A stretch of DNA of 64,000 bases from Sphingobacteriales bacterium 46-32. Its GTDB lineage: Bacteria; Bacteroidota; Bacteroidia; Chitinophagales; Chitinophagaceae. Made by a program: the position numbers and the translations under genes. This document shows positions 31,933-42,670 of the stretch, in pieces (position 1 is the first letter of the stretch; every line of letters begins with the position of its first letter). The stretch covers positions 1,447,203 through 1,511,202 of the forward strand of contig MKTY01000020.1 of assembly GCA_001898485.1 (NCBI GenBank), written 5' to 3'. Under the pieces are notes generated by a model, which was not told where the DNA came from, did not search any database, and saw nothing but the letters and a program-made list of their open reading frames with translations.

Positions 31933-32014
31933 AGCACATCCTTCCTCCCGCCTCTTTCCTTAAACCTTTCATAAAACTTATTACCGATAACTTATTACTT
32001 AAATCTTCCTGCCT

Positions 32015-32022
32015 TAGTTTTG
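32015..32022 (+). promoter_or_regulatory. -7 element of the ABC exporter gene
   Basis: TAGTTTTG is a perfect match to TAnnTTTG, 24 nt before the proposed TTG start at 32047. This supports a start close to that codon. Confidence 0.6.
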
Positions 32023-32046
32023 CTGTTTATCTAAAACAACAACCTT

Positions 32047-33834
32047 TTGTCAGAAGCTTCGCCAAAGAAATTTGATATTGCCGTATTGCGGCGGGTATTT
32101 GGTTACGCCGCACCCTATAAGCGAAAATTTTACCTGTCGGTAATACTGGCAATACTGCTGGCATTTATTACCCCTGTAAGGCCGTATCTGATTCAGCTTA
32201 CTGTCAACGACTATATAGCCAACTCTGTCACTCATATGGTGATACAGATTACCATTATTCAGATCGGGCTGATACTGATAGAAACGGCTATGCGGTTCTG
32301 GTTTTCCTTTACCACAGCCTGGCTGGGGCAATCCGTAGTGAAGGATCTGCGTATAGCCGTTTACCGCAAAGTGCTGCGGCTGAATCTTACCCAGTTTGAT
32401 AAAACGCCTATCGGCACGCTTACTACGCGTACTATTAATGATATTGAATCGATCAACGATATTTTTGCGGAAGGACTGGTACCTATCATTGCCGATTTGC
32501 TGAGTATCGTATGCGTATTGAGTGTGATGTTGTATATCGATCCTGTGCTCACGCTTATTGCGCTTATTCCTTTTCCCATTATTATTATTGCCACCTATTA
32601 TTTTAAGGAAAGTATTAACCGTTCTTTTTTTAAAGTGCGCAATGCTGTGGCTGCGCTCAATGCCTTTGTACAGGAGCATCTGACCGGCATGCAGGTGGTG
32701 CAGGCCTTTGCCGGTGAAAAAAGGGAATCGGCCCGGTTTCAGAAGATCAACCGCGAACACCGGAACGCTAATATCAGTGCCATCTTTGCCTATTCTGTTT
32801 TTTTTCCCATTGTAGAAATAGTGCTGGCACTTTCTACCGGCCTCATCGTATGGTGGGCGGCGCGCGAGGCACTCAACCTGCAGCAGAGCCAGCAGGGTAC
32901 GGTCATTTCTTTTATCCTCTTCCTCAACCTGCTGTTCAGGCCGCTGCGTGTGCTGGCCGATAAGTTCAATGTATTGCAAATGGGAGTGGTGGCCAGTGAG
33001 CGGGTGTTTAAAGTGCTGGATAATCCTGATTTTATTCCAACCCCGGCCCAACCCGGATATAAACCTGCTGCTGCATTGCAGGGTAAAGTAGAGTTTGACC
33101 AGGTGAGTTTTGCGTATACCGGCGAGCAGTATGTGTTGAAGAATATCAGCTTTACGATCAATCCCGGCGAGACTGTGGCGATTGTAGGGCATACCGGCAG
33201 CGGCAAAACGACCATTATAAGCCTGCTCAACCGCTTATATCATATTCAGAAAGGCACTATCCGGATGGATGACCGCAATATTGATGACTACGATCTCGAT
33301 TTTTTGCGCAGCCAGGTAGGGGTGGTGTTGCAGGACGTGTTTCTGTTTTCCGGATCGGTACTGGATAATATTACCTTGCGCAATGATGCCATACCGCAGG
33401 CCAGGGTGGAAGAGGCGGCCCGGCTTATCGGCATGCACGATTTTATTGAACAACTGCCCGGCGGCTACCAGTACAATGTAATGGAGCGGGGGGCCACCCT
33501 TTCGCTGGGACAGCGCCAGTTGCTTTCTTTTATACGGGCCTTGCTGTACAATCCCTCCATTTTGATCCTCGATGAAGCTACTTCATCGGTTGATACGGAA
33601 AGTGAGCAGCTGATCCAGCATGCCATAGATACACTTATTAAGGGGCGAACCTCCATTGTCATTGCCCACCGCCTGAGTACGATCCGCAAGGCCAGCAAGA
33701 TCATTGTACTGGATAAGGGAGAAATCCGCGAAGCCGGTACACATGATCAGTTGCTGGCAAAAGGAGGATTCTATGCCCGCCTGCATGAAATGCAGTTTGA
33801 GAAGCACCCGCTTAAGAAAACTGTTAATAGTTGA
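32047..33834 (+). CDS. ABC exporter, fused membrane and ATPase domains (MsbA-like)
   Basis: The 595-residue half-transporter has six membrane helices (about 25-320) and an ATP-binding domain with Walker A G381-HTGSGKT, Q-loop VGVVLQDVFLF, signature L485-SLGQ, Walker B ILILDEATSSVD and H-loop IAHRLST. Such homodimers export lipids, drugs or peptides across the inner membrane. The only start compatible with a full first helix and the promoter is TTG 32047 (SEASPKKFDIAVLRRVFGYA). The stop codon TAG (33832-33834) is the first three bases of a TAGTTGACAGT repeat end. Confidence 0.9.
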   Translation: MSEASPKKFDIAVLRRVFGYAAPYKRKFYLSVILAILLAFITPVRPYLIQLTVNDYIANSVTHMVIQITIIQIGLILIETAMRFWFSFTTAWLGQSVVKDLRIAVYRKVLRLNLTQFDKTPIGTLTTRTINDIESINDIFAEGLVPIIADLLSIVCVLSVMLYIDPVLTLIALIPFPIIIIATYYFKESINRSFFKVRNAVAALNAFVQEHLTGMQVVQAFAGEKRESARFQKINREHRNANISAIFAYSVFFPIVEIVLALSTGLIVWWAAREALNLQQSQQGTVISFILFLNLLFRPLRVLADKFNVLQMGVVASERVFKVLDNPDFIPTPAQPGYKPAAALQGKVEFDQVSFAYTGEQYVLKNISFTINPGETVAIVGHTGSGKTTIISLLNRLYHIQKGTIRMDDRNIDDYDLDFLRSQVGVVLQDVFLFSGSVLDNITLRNDAIPQARVEEAARLIGMHDFIEQLPGGYQYNVMERGATLSLGQRQLLSFIRALLYNPSILILDEATSSVDTESEQLIQHAIDTLIKGRTSIVIAHRLSTIRKASKIIVLDKGEIREAGTHDQLLAKGGFYARLHEMQFEKHPLKKTVNS

Positions 33835-33848
33835 CAGTCAATGGTTGG
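33832..33848 (+). repeat. TAGTTGACAGT repeat end supplying the ABC-exporter stop codon
   Basis: TAGTTGACAGT (33832-33842) overlaps the stop codon exactly. A degenerate continuation TCAATGG follows; no second arm is recognisable. Confidence 0.7.
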
Positions 33849-33979
33849 AGGCATATTTTTCGGACAATTGCCCTGCCGTTTTTTTAACCTTTAATGCGGG
33901 GCCGGCGCAGTGGGTAAAAAAAATGACACAGTTTATATCAAAAAGAGCAGACCGATTCCTTTTTTCATTTCCCCGCCCT

Positions 33980-33987
33980 TATCTTTG
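33980..33987 (+). promoter_or_regulatory. -7 element of the atp operon
   Basis: TATCTTTG is a perfect TAnnTTTG, 20 nt before the atpB ATG. A strong Shine-Dalgarno AGGAGG (33999-34004) follows, unusual in Bacteroidota, where ribosome binding sites are often weak. Confidence 0.7.
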
Positions 33988-34007
33988 CGCCAAATTTCAG
34001 GAGGACT

Positions 34008-35518
<1,511 letters not shown>

Positions 35519-35665
35519 TCAGATCCGCCAGCCAAAAAATTACTGCATCCAAAGCACAGGGCGGAGGATGCAGTATTTTACAAAAATTCAAGTGCAACAA
35601 GTGAACTATAAAGCGGAGTGAGCTGATAAAGGTTGACCTCCGTTACAATTTAACTACTGTCATTC

Positions 35666-36160
35666 ATGAAATTTTTAACTCCCGAATTCGGCCTTTTGAT
35701 CTGGACCCTCCTGGCGTTCCTGATTGTATTTTTCATCCTGGGCAAGCTGGCCTGGCCGGCTATCCTGAAAGGTCTGCGTGATCGTGAAAACAGCATAGCC
35801 AGCTCACTGGAGACAGCTGAGCGTGTGCGTGCAGAAATGGCGCAGATGAAAAGTGAGAACGAAGCCCTGCTGGCCAAAGCCCGCGAAGAGCGTGCTCAAT
35901 TGCTGAAAGAAGCGCGGGATACAAAAGATAAGATCGTCAACGAAGCCAAGGAGCAGGCCAAAACAGAAGCCAACAAAATCATTCTGGAAGCACAGGCTAC
36001 TATCAACGCTCAGAAAATGGCTGCACTCACTGAAGTGAAAAACCAGGTAGGTAAACTGGTAATTGAAGTAAGTGAGAAAGTACTGCGCCGTGAACTGGCC
36101 GGTAAAGATGCCCAGGAAGCACATATCAAGGGCCTGGTTGATGATGTAAAACTGAACTAA
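35666..36160 (+). CDS. atpF: F-type ATP synthase subunit b
   Basis: The product has 164 residues with one N-terminal membrane helix (LLIWTLLAFLIVFFILG) and a long charged alpha helix that forms the peripheral stalk. Heptad-like Ala/Lys/Glu repeats run from about residue 30 to 130. Length and context are standard for AtpF. Confidence 0.96.
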   Translation: MKFLTPEFGLLIWTLLAFLIVFFILGKLAWPAILKGLRDRENSIASSLETAERVRAEMAQMKSENEALLAKAREERAQLLKEARDTKDKIVNEAKEQAKTEANKIILEAQATINAQKMAALTEVKNQVGKLVIEVSEKVLRRELAGKDAQEAHIKGLVDDVKLN

Positions 36161-36215
36161 TAAGAAAGCGGAGGAAGTAATCCGGAAGCCGGAGCTTCAC
36201 AAATTAATATAGAAT

Positions 36216-36779
36216 ATGCCTAATCCACGTTTAGCAGCACGCTATGCCAAATCTCTGATTGACCTCTCTATTGAGAAAGGTCAGCTGGAGCAGGTATATC
36301 ATGATATGCAATGGTTGCAGGCGGCCTGCAAAAGCAGCCGTGATTTTCTGAACCTGCTGCGTAGTCCTGTTATCAAAGCCGATACCAAACGTAAAATACT
36401 GGAAGCTGTAACAGCCGGTAAACTGAGCGAACTTACTGCCGGCTTTGTTCGCCTGCTGGTGAGCAAGGGGCGTGAAAGCAACCTGCCCGAAATTGCTACA
36501 GCTGCCATCAATCTTTATAAAGAACATAAGAATATCTATACCGTACAGCTCACGACAGCCGCGCCGGTAGACAACGCAGTACGTGCGGCTATCATAGAGC
36601 AGGTAAAGAAATCGGCAGGAGTACAGCATATAGAGCTCGAAGAGAAAGTGAACCCCGATATCATTGGCGGTTTTGTACTGCAGCTGGGCGATAAACTGGT
36701 AGATGCCAGCATTGCCTACGACCTGCGGGCTATTGCCAAGCAATTTGACAACAACGATTTTATTTATAAAATCCGTTAA
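36216..36779 (+). CDS. atpH: F-type ATP synthase subunit delta
   Basis: The 187-residue protein has the family N-terminus (RLAARYAKSLIDLSIEKGQL) and the C-terminal motif LEEKVNPDIIGGFVLQLGDKLVDASI. It links the peripheral stalk to the F1 head. It follows atpF by 55 nt and precedes atpA by 47 nt. The short spacer to atpA is made of AACTTA-type repeat words. Confidence 0.96.
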   Translation: MPNPRLAARYAKSLIDLSIEKGQLEQVYHDMQWLQAACKSSRDFLNLLRSPVIKADTKRKILEAVTAGKLSELTAGFVRLLVSKGRESNLPEIATAAINLYKEHKNIYTVQLTTAAPVDNAVRAAIIEQVKKSAGVQHIELEEKVNPDIIGGFVLQLGDKLVDASIAYDLRAIAKQFDNNDFIYKIR

Positions 36780-36780
36780 G

Positions 36781-36826
36781 CAGGAACTCAGAACTTAATA
36801 CTTACAACTTATAACTTAAGAATTAT
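36781..36826. repeat. AACTTA-type repeat between atpH and atpA
   Basis: The spacer contains AGAACTTAATACTTAC, AACTTATAACTTAAG: the same words as in the intergenic elements near 8540, 31975, 44410 and 47885. It starts right after the atpH stop codon. It is the only such element here that lies inside a conserved operon. Confidence 0.6.
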
Positions 36827-38404
36827 ATGGCAGAGATTAAACCCGATGAGATAAGTGCGATACTGCGCCAGCAGTTGAGCAACTTCAACGCCAGTGCAGA
36901 CCTCGAAGAAGTAGGTACTGTACTGCAGGTGGGCGATGGTATTGCCCGCGTATACGGACTGGGCAATGTGCGCTACGGTGAGCTGGTAGAGTTTGAGAAT
37001 GGCGTACGTGCTATTGCACTTAACCTCGAAGAAGATAATGTGGGTGTGGTATTGATGGGTGAAAGCGGAGATATTAAAGAAGGTGCCAAAGTACGCCGTA
37101 CCGGCCAGATCGCTTCTATTAAAGTAGGTGAAGGCATGGTTGGCCGCGTGGTAAATACACTGGGTCATCCTATTGATGGTAAAGGCCCCATTGCCGGTGA
37201 GCGCTACGAAATGCCCCTGGAGCGTAAAGCGCCCGGTGTAATCTTCCGTGAGCCCGTAAAAGAACCGCTGCAGACAGGTATCAAAGCCATCGATGCCATG
37301 ATTCCCATCGGTCGTGGTCAGCGTGAGCTGATCATCGGTGACCGTCAGACTGGTAAGACTGCTATTGCCATTGATACTATCATCAACCAGCGTGAATTTT
37401 TTGCTGCAGGCAATCCTGTATACTGTATCTATGTAGCCATTGGTCAGAAAGCTTCTACCATTGCAGGTGTAATGAAAACCCTGCAGGACAATGGCGCTAT
37501 GGAATACACAACCATCGTAGCGGCCTCTGCATCTGATCCCGCTCCGCTGCAGTTCTACGCTCCGTTTGCCGGTGCTGCCATCGGTGAATTCTTCCGCGAC
37601 ACCGGACGTCCCGCGCTGATCATCTATGATGATCTGTCAAAACAGGCGGTAGCTTACCGTGAGGTTTCTCTGCTGCTGCGTCGTCCTCCCGGTCGTGAAG
37701 CTTATCCCGGTGACGTATTTTACCTGCACAGCCGTCTGCTGGAACGTGCTGCCAAAGTGATCAATAACGATGAGATCGTGAAGAACATGAACGATCTGCC
37801 CGATAGCATCCGTCACCTCGTAAAAGGTGGTGGTTCACTCACTGCCCTGCCTATCATCGAAACACAGGCAGGCGACGTATCGGCCTATATCCCGACCAAC
37901 GTAATTTCTATTACCGACGGTCAGATATTCCTCGAGTCAAACCTGTTCCTGTCTGGTATCCGTCCTGCCATCAACGTAGGTATCTCTGTAAGCCGTGTAG
38001 GTGGTAACGCCCAGATCAAATCCATGAAGAAAGTAGCAGGTACACTGAAACTTGACCAGGCCCTCTACCGTGAGCTCGAAGCCTTCTCCAAATTTGGTGG
38101 TGACCTCGATGCGGCGACCAAAAACGTAATCGATAAAGGTGCCCGCAACGTGGAAATCCTGAAACAGCCTCAGTATACTCCCTTCGCCGTGGAAAAGCAG
38201 GTAGCAATCATTTATCTTGGTACCAACGGTATCATTAAAGATGTACCCGTAAAACGTGTGAAAGAGTTTGAAGAACATTTCCTGCTCGAAATGGAAAACA
38301 AACTTCCCGATGTACTGGCTGCTTTCAAAAAAGGCAATCTGCCTGATGATGGCATCAAAAAAATGGTGGAACTGGCCCAAAGCCTGATCCCCCAGTACAA
38401 ATAA
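36827..38404 (+). CDS. atpA: F-type ATP synthase subunit alpha
   Basis: The product has 525 residues, with nucleotide-binding P-loop [15 protein letters not shown], the [18 protein letters not shown] segment, and the alpha-subunit signature near [14 protein letters not shown]. It is the non-catalytic nucleotide subunit of the F1 head. It is followed directly by a strong terminator and by an unrelated gene. The usual next gene, atpG (gamma), is not in this window, and neither are atpD and atpC. Confidence 0.97.
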   Translation: MAEIKPDEISAILRQQLSNFNASADLEEVGTVLQVGDGIARVYGLGNVRYGELVEFENGVRAIALNLEEDNVGVVLMGESGDIKEGAKVRRTGQIASIKVGEGMVGRVVNTLGHPIDGKGPIAGERYEMPLERKAPGVIFREPVKEPLQTGIKAIDAMIPIGRGQRELIIGDRQTGKTAIAIDTIINQREFFAAGNPVYCIYVAIGQKASTIAGVMKTLQDNGAMEYTTIVAASASDPAPLQFYAPFAGAAIGEFFRDTGRPALIIYDDLSKQAVAYREVSLLLRRPPGREAYPGDVFYLHSRLLERAAKVINNDEIVKNMNDLPDSIRHLVKGGGSLTALPIIETQAGDVSAYIPTNVISITDGQIFLESNLFLSGIRPAINVGISVSRVGGNAQIKSMKKVAGTLKLDQALYRELEAFSKFGGDLDAATKNVIDKGARNVEILKQPQYTPFAVEKQVAIIYLGTNGIIKDVPVKRVKEFEEHFLLEMENKLPDVLAAFKKGNLPDDGIKKMVELAQSLIPQYK

Positions 38405-38423
38405 GAATAAAAATTCTCTGCAT

Positions 38424-38453
38424 AAAAAAGGCCCCGTTTCCGGGGCTTTTTTT
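38424..38453 (+). terminator. Terminator of the atp operon
   Basis: GCCCCG (38431-38436) pairs with CGGGGC (38441-38446), flanked by A-run and T-run extensions of the stem. It lies 20 nt after the atpA stop codon. Confidence 0.9.
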
Positions 38454-38457
38454 ATGT

Positions 38458-38481
38458 AGCCCCGCAATGCATTGCGGGGCT
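38458..38481. repeat. Perfect 24-bp palindrome after the atp terminator
   Basis: AGCCCCGCAATG joined to its complement CATTGCGGGGCT with no loop, beginning 5 nt after the terminator U-run. Its AGCCCCG edge resembles the terminator stem, so it may have arisen from or reinforce that terminator. Confidence 0.75.
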
Positions 38482-38921
38482 GCAAACGTGATATGGATAC
38501 TGTCCCTCCAGCAATACCTTACGCGCTACAGTAATTCCCCGTCCTCCTCATTCGTAAAATCCGGTTACAATCGCCAGAATCATATCTTTTTTCAACTTAT
38601 ATATGAAAGATGCTGCCTTGGCAGGGTTATTTTTTATTTATGTAATCGATTGACTAATAAAGTTAATAGTAAAAATACTACAGTAAATACGGTATTTTTT
38701 ACGAAAAAACGCGCGGAAAACTTGCATCGGTAAATACCTAGTATTATTTTAGCACTCGAATCCGTAATAACCCTAGCGAAAGCAAGTAAATCCGTCTGTG
38801 AATAAAGCTAAAATCCTGGTTACCCCCAGGTGCCTTTCTTCCAGCCTTCTCGTTCCTGTTTTTTTAGGGTTGCTACTCTCCTGACGAAGACCAGCTTTTT
38901 TGGAACCCTTAATGAAAACAG

Positions 38922-40256
38922 ATGAAAACAACTCTACCCCTCTCTAAACAAATTTTCCGCAGCCTGCTGGTTGGTTGCACACTTTTTACTTCCGTATTTG
39001 CTACAGCCCAATCCGGCAACGGCGGTCAGCAAAGTATTCCCGAACTGGTATTTAAAAATGCCACACGCGAAAGCGGTAGTGCGGGCGCTGATGGTACAAT
39101 TTACCGTTTCAGCAATGTGACCAGTAATGTAGATGCCCTGGTAACTATTGCAGGCCGTTCTTCCAGCCTGGTCACACTGAGCACTATTGACCGTACCGGT
39201 ACAGGCTACGACAATGCATTTCAACCCGAAGTAAGCTATAATAACGGCAATGCGTCGAGCAACCGCAACTGGTGGATGGATTTTGATGTACGTTTCGTAA
39301 CAAAAGATGGTAACACACCTGTTACAGTTAACGAATTCAAGGTAACAGCCCTGGATGTAGATGGTGACGGAAGCCGCCTGCGTGAGTATGTAGGTTTTTA
39401 TAATGCCCAGTCTTATATACTTGAAAACAATACACAGCTGAGCGTGCAGAACATTGTCGCCACCATTTTTGGTTTGCTGACTCCCGGCCGTCAGTTTGAT
39501 GGTCCTACTACCAACTACAACAATATTGATGTAACAGCTACACGGGTAATGACCACACTGGGCTACTCCAATAAAAGCAATTTCCGGGTACGTGCTGGTG
39601 GCGCTACCGGCAACGGATCCAGCAGTGCGGCATCGCGTATGTATTCTTTCTGGTTCAAAGGATTTAGCTATACCGCTCCTGTACAATCTACCCTGCCAGT
39701 AAAGCTGATGTCGTTCAACGCAACACTGGGCACCAATAAAGTGGATTTGAAATGGATGACTGCAGAAGAAAAGAACGTAAGCCATTTTGAAGTAGAAAAA
39801 AGCACAGATGGCAAAACCTTCAGCAGCATTGGAGTAGTATTTGCCTTCGGCAACAGTGCAGAGGTTCGTAACTACGCTTTCACCGATAACAATGTAAATT
39901 CTTCAAAGGATGGAGTGATCTATTACCGCCTCCGTTCTGTTGACGTCGATACAAAAAGTGAGCTGTCTCAGGTACGTATGATCCACCTCAGCAAACGGGC
40001 CGGTGCTGAACTTTCCCTGCTTACCTATCCCAATCCTGCCAGCAGCGACCTGCGGGTTACCATTCCCGCACAGTGGCAGGGCAAAAAGGTGGCCTATGAA
40101 GTGATCAGTCAAAATGGCCAGGTTCTTATCAGCACGCAAAATGCGGCGGCCAGCCAAACAGAGAATCTGAATATCAGCAAGTTACCTACAGGTTACTATG
40201 CCGTACGCGCCAGCTGTAATGGCGAAACAGCGCAACAGAAAATAATCAAACAGTAA
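38922..40256 (+). CDS. T9SS type A cargo protein, unknown function
   Basis: The 444-residue protein has a signal peptide (ending VFATAQ), a strand-rich domain with a possible calcium loop TALDVDGDGSRLREYVGFY, then a fibronectin-like module (LMSFNATLGTNKVDLKWMTA ... YYRLRSVDVD) and a T9SS type A sorting domain (LLTYPNPASSDLRVTIPAQW ... YAVRASCNGETAQQKIIKQ). It is therefore secreted through type IX and anchored at the surface. The N-terminal domain gives no enzyme motif. It is a single gene between two terminators. Confidence 0.85.
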   Translation: MKTTLPLSKQIFRSLLVGCTLFTSVFATAQSGNGGQQSIPELVFKNATRESGSAGADGTIYRFSNVTSNVDALVTIAGRSSSLVTLSTIDRTGTGYDNAFQPEVSYNNGNASSNRNWWMDFDVRFVTKDGNTPVTVNEFKVTALDVDGDGSRLREYVGFYNAQSYILENNTQLSVQNIVATIFGLLTPGRQFDGPTTNYNNIDVTATRVMTTLGYSNKSNFRVRAGGATGNGSSSAASRMYSFWFKGFSYTAPVQSTLPVKLMSFNATLGTNKVDLKWMTAEEKNVSHFEVEKSTDGKTFSSIGVVFAFGNSAEVRNYAFTDNNVNSSKDGVIYYRLRSVDVDTKSELSQVRMIHLSKRAGAELSLLTYPNPASSDLRVTIPAQWQGKKVAYEVISQNGQVLISTQNAAASQTENLNISKLPTGYYAVRASCNGETAQQKIIKQ

Positions 40257-40280
40257 ACGAATTATCAATAGGGGTTCTAT

Positions 40281-40306
40281 GCCGGACACGAAAGTGTCCG
40301 GCTTTT
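40281..40306 (+). terminator. Terminator of the T9SS cargo gene
   Basis: GCCGGACAC (40281-40289) pairs with GTGTCCGGC (40294-40302) across a GAAA loop, followed by TTTT. It lies 24 nt after the stop codon. Confidence 0.88.
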
Positions 40307-40320
40307 CGGTTTTAGTTTAA

Positions 40321-40352
40321 TTTGGTTTATATTATAAACTAGTTTATGTTTG
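40321..40352 (+). promoter_or_regulatory. Promoter of the 40377 TonB receptor gene
   Basis: TTTG (40321-40324), 20 nt, then TATGTTTG (40345-40352), a perfect -33/-7 pair. It overlaps an in-frame ATG at 40350-ish upstream codons and so supports translation from 40377. Confidence 0.75.
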
Positions 40353-40376
40353 TTCTGTCTTAAGCTAAAAACAAAT

Positions 40377-42635
40377 ATGAAACCGATTCAACTGCTGCTT
40401 TGGGTAAGTTTATTTCTGCTGTATAAGCCGGCATCTGCACAAACTGTGGTAAAGGGTATTGTGACGGGCAATAAATCGAAGCCAGTATATGGCGTCAGTA
40501 TCAGTATTAAGGATAGCTATGATGGTGCTACCACCGACAGCCTTGGGCGGTTCTCTTTTACTACTGCAGAAACTGGTGAGCAGTTATTGCAGGCAACAGC
40601 CGTGGGGTATAAGCCATTCAGCCAATTGCTCAAACTGCAGGGGCAGCCCATCACGCTTACCATTGCATTGAAAGAAGAAGTGACCGAACTGCAGGCCGTC
40701 GTCATCACAGCAGGCACCTTTGAAGCCAGTGATAAAAAACGGGCTTCGGCTGTACTCGATCCTCTCGATATTGTAACTACAGCAAGTGCCAATGGCGATA
40801 TTACAGGTGCATTGAAGACCCTGCCGGGTGCACAGACTGTGGGCGAAAGCGAAGGACTTTTTGTAAGAGGCGGCACCGCTGCCGAAACAAAAACCTTTAT
40901 TGATGGCACACTCGTCAATAATTTCTTTTTCAGCAGTGTGCCCAATATTGCTCAGTTCAGCCGTTTTTCGCCTTTCATTTTTAAAGGCACCGTATTCAGC
41001 ACCGGAGGTTACTCTGCATTGTATGGCCAGGCACTTTCTTCGGCACTCATCCTCGAGTCAATTGATCTGCCTGAGCGAAGCACGGCCAGCCTGGGTGTAA
41101 GCGTACTGAGTGCCAATGCCGGCTACCAGCATCTGGCAAAAAATAAAAAATCATCCTGGGGTGCAAGTTATGGTTATACAAACCTGGCGCTGGCTTTTGC
41201 CGTCATAAAACAGCGGCAGGATTATTCCCGGGCTCCAGCCTACCATAATGCCGATGCCAACTTTCGTATTAAAACATCGGCAACCGGTATGCTGAAATAT
41301 TATGGTTATTTCAGCAGCAGCAAACTTGCCTTTACCACACCCAGCATTGATTCGCTCGGCTATTATGACCGTTTTTCCATTGGCAATACCAATCATTATC
41401 ATAACCTGTCGTGGCGCGAAAATGTTGGCCGCCGCTGGAAAGTGCAGTTAGGTGTTTCCTATACCAACAACAAAGACGACATCAACAGCCATATGCAGGA
41501 TGAGGATAAAAAGGAGGTTTCGCTCGACGGACTGGAGGCTAAAAAATTTGCACTTGACAGCCGCGGCAATTATTTCAATGCAAAGATGGTATGGGATCGC
41601 CGCCTGCGTGGGTTAAGTGCTTTTCGTTTTGGAGCCGAATACAACTATGCAAAAGATGATATCCGCTACCAGGATTATTCCGGCACCCCCTATCCTTCGC
41701 AGCTGCGTGACGATGTAACTTCCGTATTTGCCGAAGGCGATATTTATATTACCAATGTACTGGCGGCCAAAGCAGGCTTGCGGATGGAGCATTCATCTAT
41801 CCTCGACAAAAACAATCTGGCGCCGCGGTTATCGCTGGCATATAAACTGGGAAAAGGCACACAGGCATCGGTTGCTTACGGCATTTTTTATCAGAACCCC
41901 GAGCGCCGCTACCTGCCCGCAGCTCAACCACTCACTTTTATGCAGGCCACACATTACATTGCCCAGTTTCAGCGGGTGGTCAATCAGCAATCTTTCCGTG
42001 CAGAAATTTTTTATAAGAAATACGATAACCTGGTCAAATCGGGCTTCGTCAACTATCGCGAAACGGCGGTAAACAATGCAGGATATGGCGATGCGAAAGG
42101 AATTGAATTTTTCTGGAGAGATAAGAAAACAATCAAATCACTCGACTACTGGATATCTTACAGCTACCTCGATACCAAACGCGATTTTCTGACCTTCCCC
42201 TATGCCATTACGCCCAATTTTGCGGCAAAACATACCGGATCGCTGGTGGTGAAAAAGTTTGTTCAAAGCTGGAAGATGAACCTCAATACTGCTTACAATT
42301 TTGCCAGCGGACGCCCTTATTACAATATAGGATACGACCCCGCCACATCGCAGTACCAGTTTACCGACCGCGGACACGTACCTGATTATCACAACGTGAG
42401 TTTTGCCATCAATTACCTGCCATTTATTGGTAAAAAGAATCCCAAATCGTATCCGGTATGGGTGCTGCAGGTAAGTAATATTTTCAACATCCGGCAGGTA
42501 TATGGATATCAGTATTCATACAATGGTTTGCGTAAGCAGGAGGTGGTTCCCACATCGCGCATGTTTGTATTTATAGGCTGCTTTATCAGCTTTGGTGTTG
42601 ACCGGAGCGACGAGGTCATGAATAACGCTTTATAA
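40377..42635 (+). CDS. TonB-dependent receptor with CarboxypepD_reg domain
   Basis: From ATG 40377 the protein has 752 residues: signal peptide (IQLLLWVSLFLLYKPASAQ), CarboxypepD_reg domain (VVKGIVTGNKSKPVYGVSIS), plug (ALKTLPGAQTVGESEGLFVRGG) and a beta-barrel. The ending (GCFISFGVDRSDEVMNNAL) does not have the usual terminal aromatic residue. The substrate is unknown. The following genes (a TPR-like secreted protein, a membrane protein and a winged-helix regulator) run in the same direction with short gaps and may be co-expressed. Confidence 0.9.
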   Translation: MKPIQLLLWVSLFLLYKPASAQTVVKGIVTGNKSKPVYGVSISIKDSYDGATTDSLGRFSFTTAETGEQLLQATAVGYKPFSQLLKLQGQPITLTIALKEEVTELQAVVITAGTFEASDKKRASAVLDPLDIVTTASANGDITGALKTLPGAQTVGESEGLFVRGGTAAETKTFIDGTLVNNFFFSSVPNIAQFSRFSPFIFKGTVFSTGGYSALYGQALSSALILESIDLPERSTASLGVSVLSANAGYQHLAKNKKSSWGASYGYTNLALAFAVIKQRQDYSRAPAYHNADANFRIKTSATGMLKYYGYFSSSKLAFTTPSIDSLGYYDRFSIGNTNHYHNLSWRENVGRRWKVQLGVSYTNNKDDINSHMQDEDKKEVSLDGLEAKKFALDSRGNYFNAKMVWDRRLRGLSAFRFGAEYNYAKDDIRYQDYSGTPYPSQLRDDVTSVFAEGDIYITNVLAAKAGLRMEHSSILDKNNLAPRLSLAYKLGKGTQASVAYGIFYQNPERRYLPAAQPLTFMQATHYIAQFQRVVNQQSFRAEIFYKKYDNLVKSGFVNYRETAVNNAGYGDAKGIEFFWRDKKTIKSLDYWISYSYLDTKRDFLTFPYAITPNFAAKHTGSLVVKKFVQSWKMNLNTAYNFASGRPYYNIGYDPATSQYQFTDRGHVPDYHNVSFAINYLPFIGKKNPKSYPVWVLQVSNIFNIRQVYGYQYSYNGLRKQEVVPTSRMFVFIGCFISFGVDRSDEVMNNAL

Positions 42636-42670
42636 TCTTTAATTATCATAAACTGTTAAACAAAAACGAT

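Larger units (their letters stand above)
31650..32046. other. Intergenic region with long inverted repeat
   Basis: This 397-bp region has a perfect 23-bp inverted repeat (31655-31677 and 31910-31932) made of GATGTGCTG-like units, with about 230 bp of unique sequence between. To the right lies a segment of AACTTATTAC and TTAAACCTTTC words related to other intergenic elements, then the ABC transporter promoter (TAGTTTTG, 32015-32022). No ORF of note. Confidence 0.6.
38405..38921. other. 517-bp intergenic region after the atp operon
   Basis: It holds the atp terminator, a second perfect 24-bp palindrome (38458-38481, AGCCCCGCAATG and complement) and then an AT-rich stretch (38580-38760) with a small hairpin of AAAAATAC/GTATTTTT (about 38670-38700). 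I see no convincing gene; a short plus-strand frame at 38467-38733 has no family features. The right part must contain the promoter of the 38922 gene. Confidence 0.55.

Noticed and set aside
32050-33192. 380-codon open frame antisense to the ABC exporter
   Set aside because: Lies wholly inside a conserved ABC transporter gene; its translation is rich in His/Gln/Arg with no domain or signal features, as expected for a shadow frame.
35519-35665. Possible small gene between atpE and atpF
   Set aside because: No frame with a plausible start and length; the gap is probably untranslated operon spacer.
38467-38733. 88-codon plus-strand frame after the atp operon
   Set aside because: Starts inside a palindrome, has no ribosome site, and its translation shows no signal, helix pattern or family likeness.
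38934-39785. 283-codon open frame antisense to a T9SS cargo gene
   Set aside because: Opposite strand of a protein with signal peptide and sorting domain; the antisense translation has no family features.
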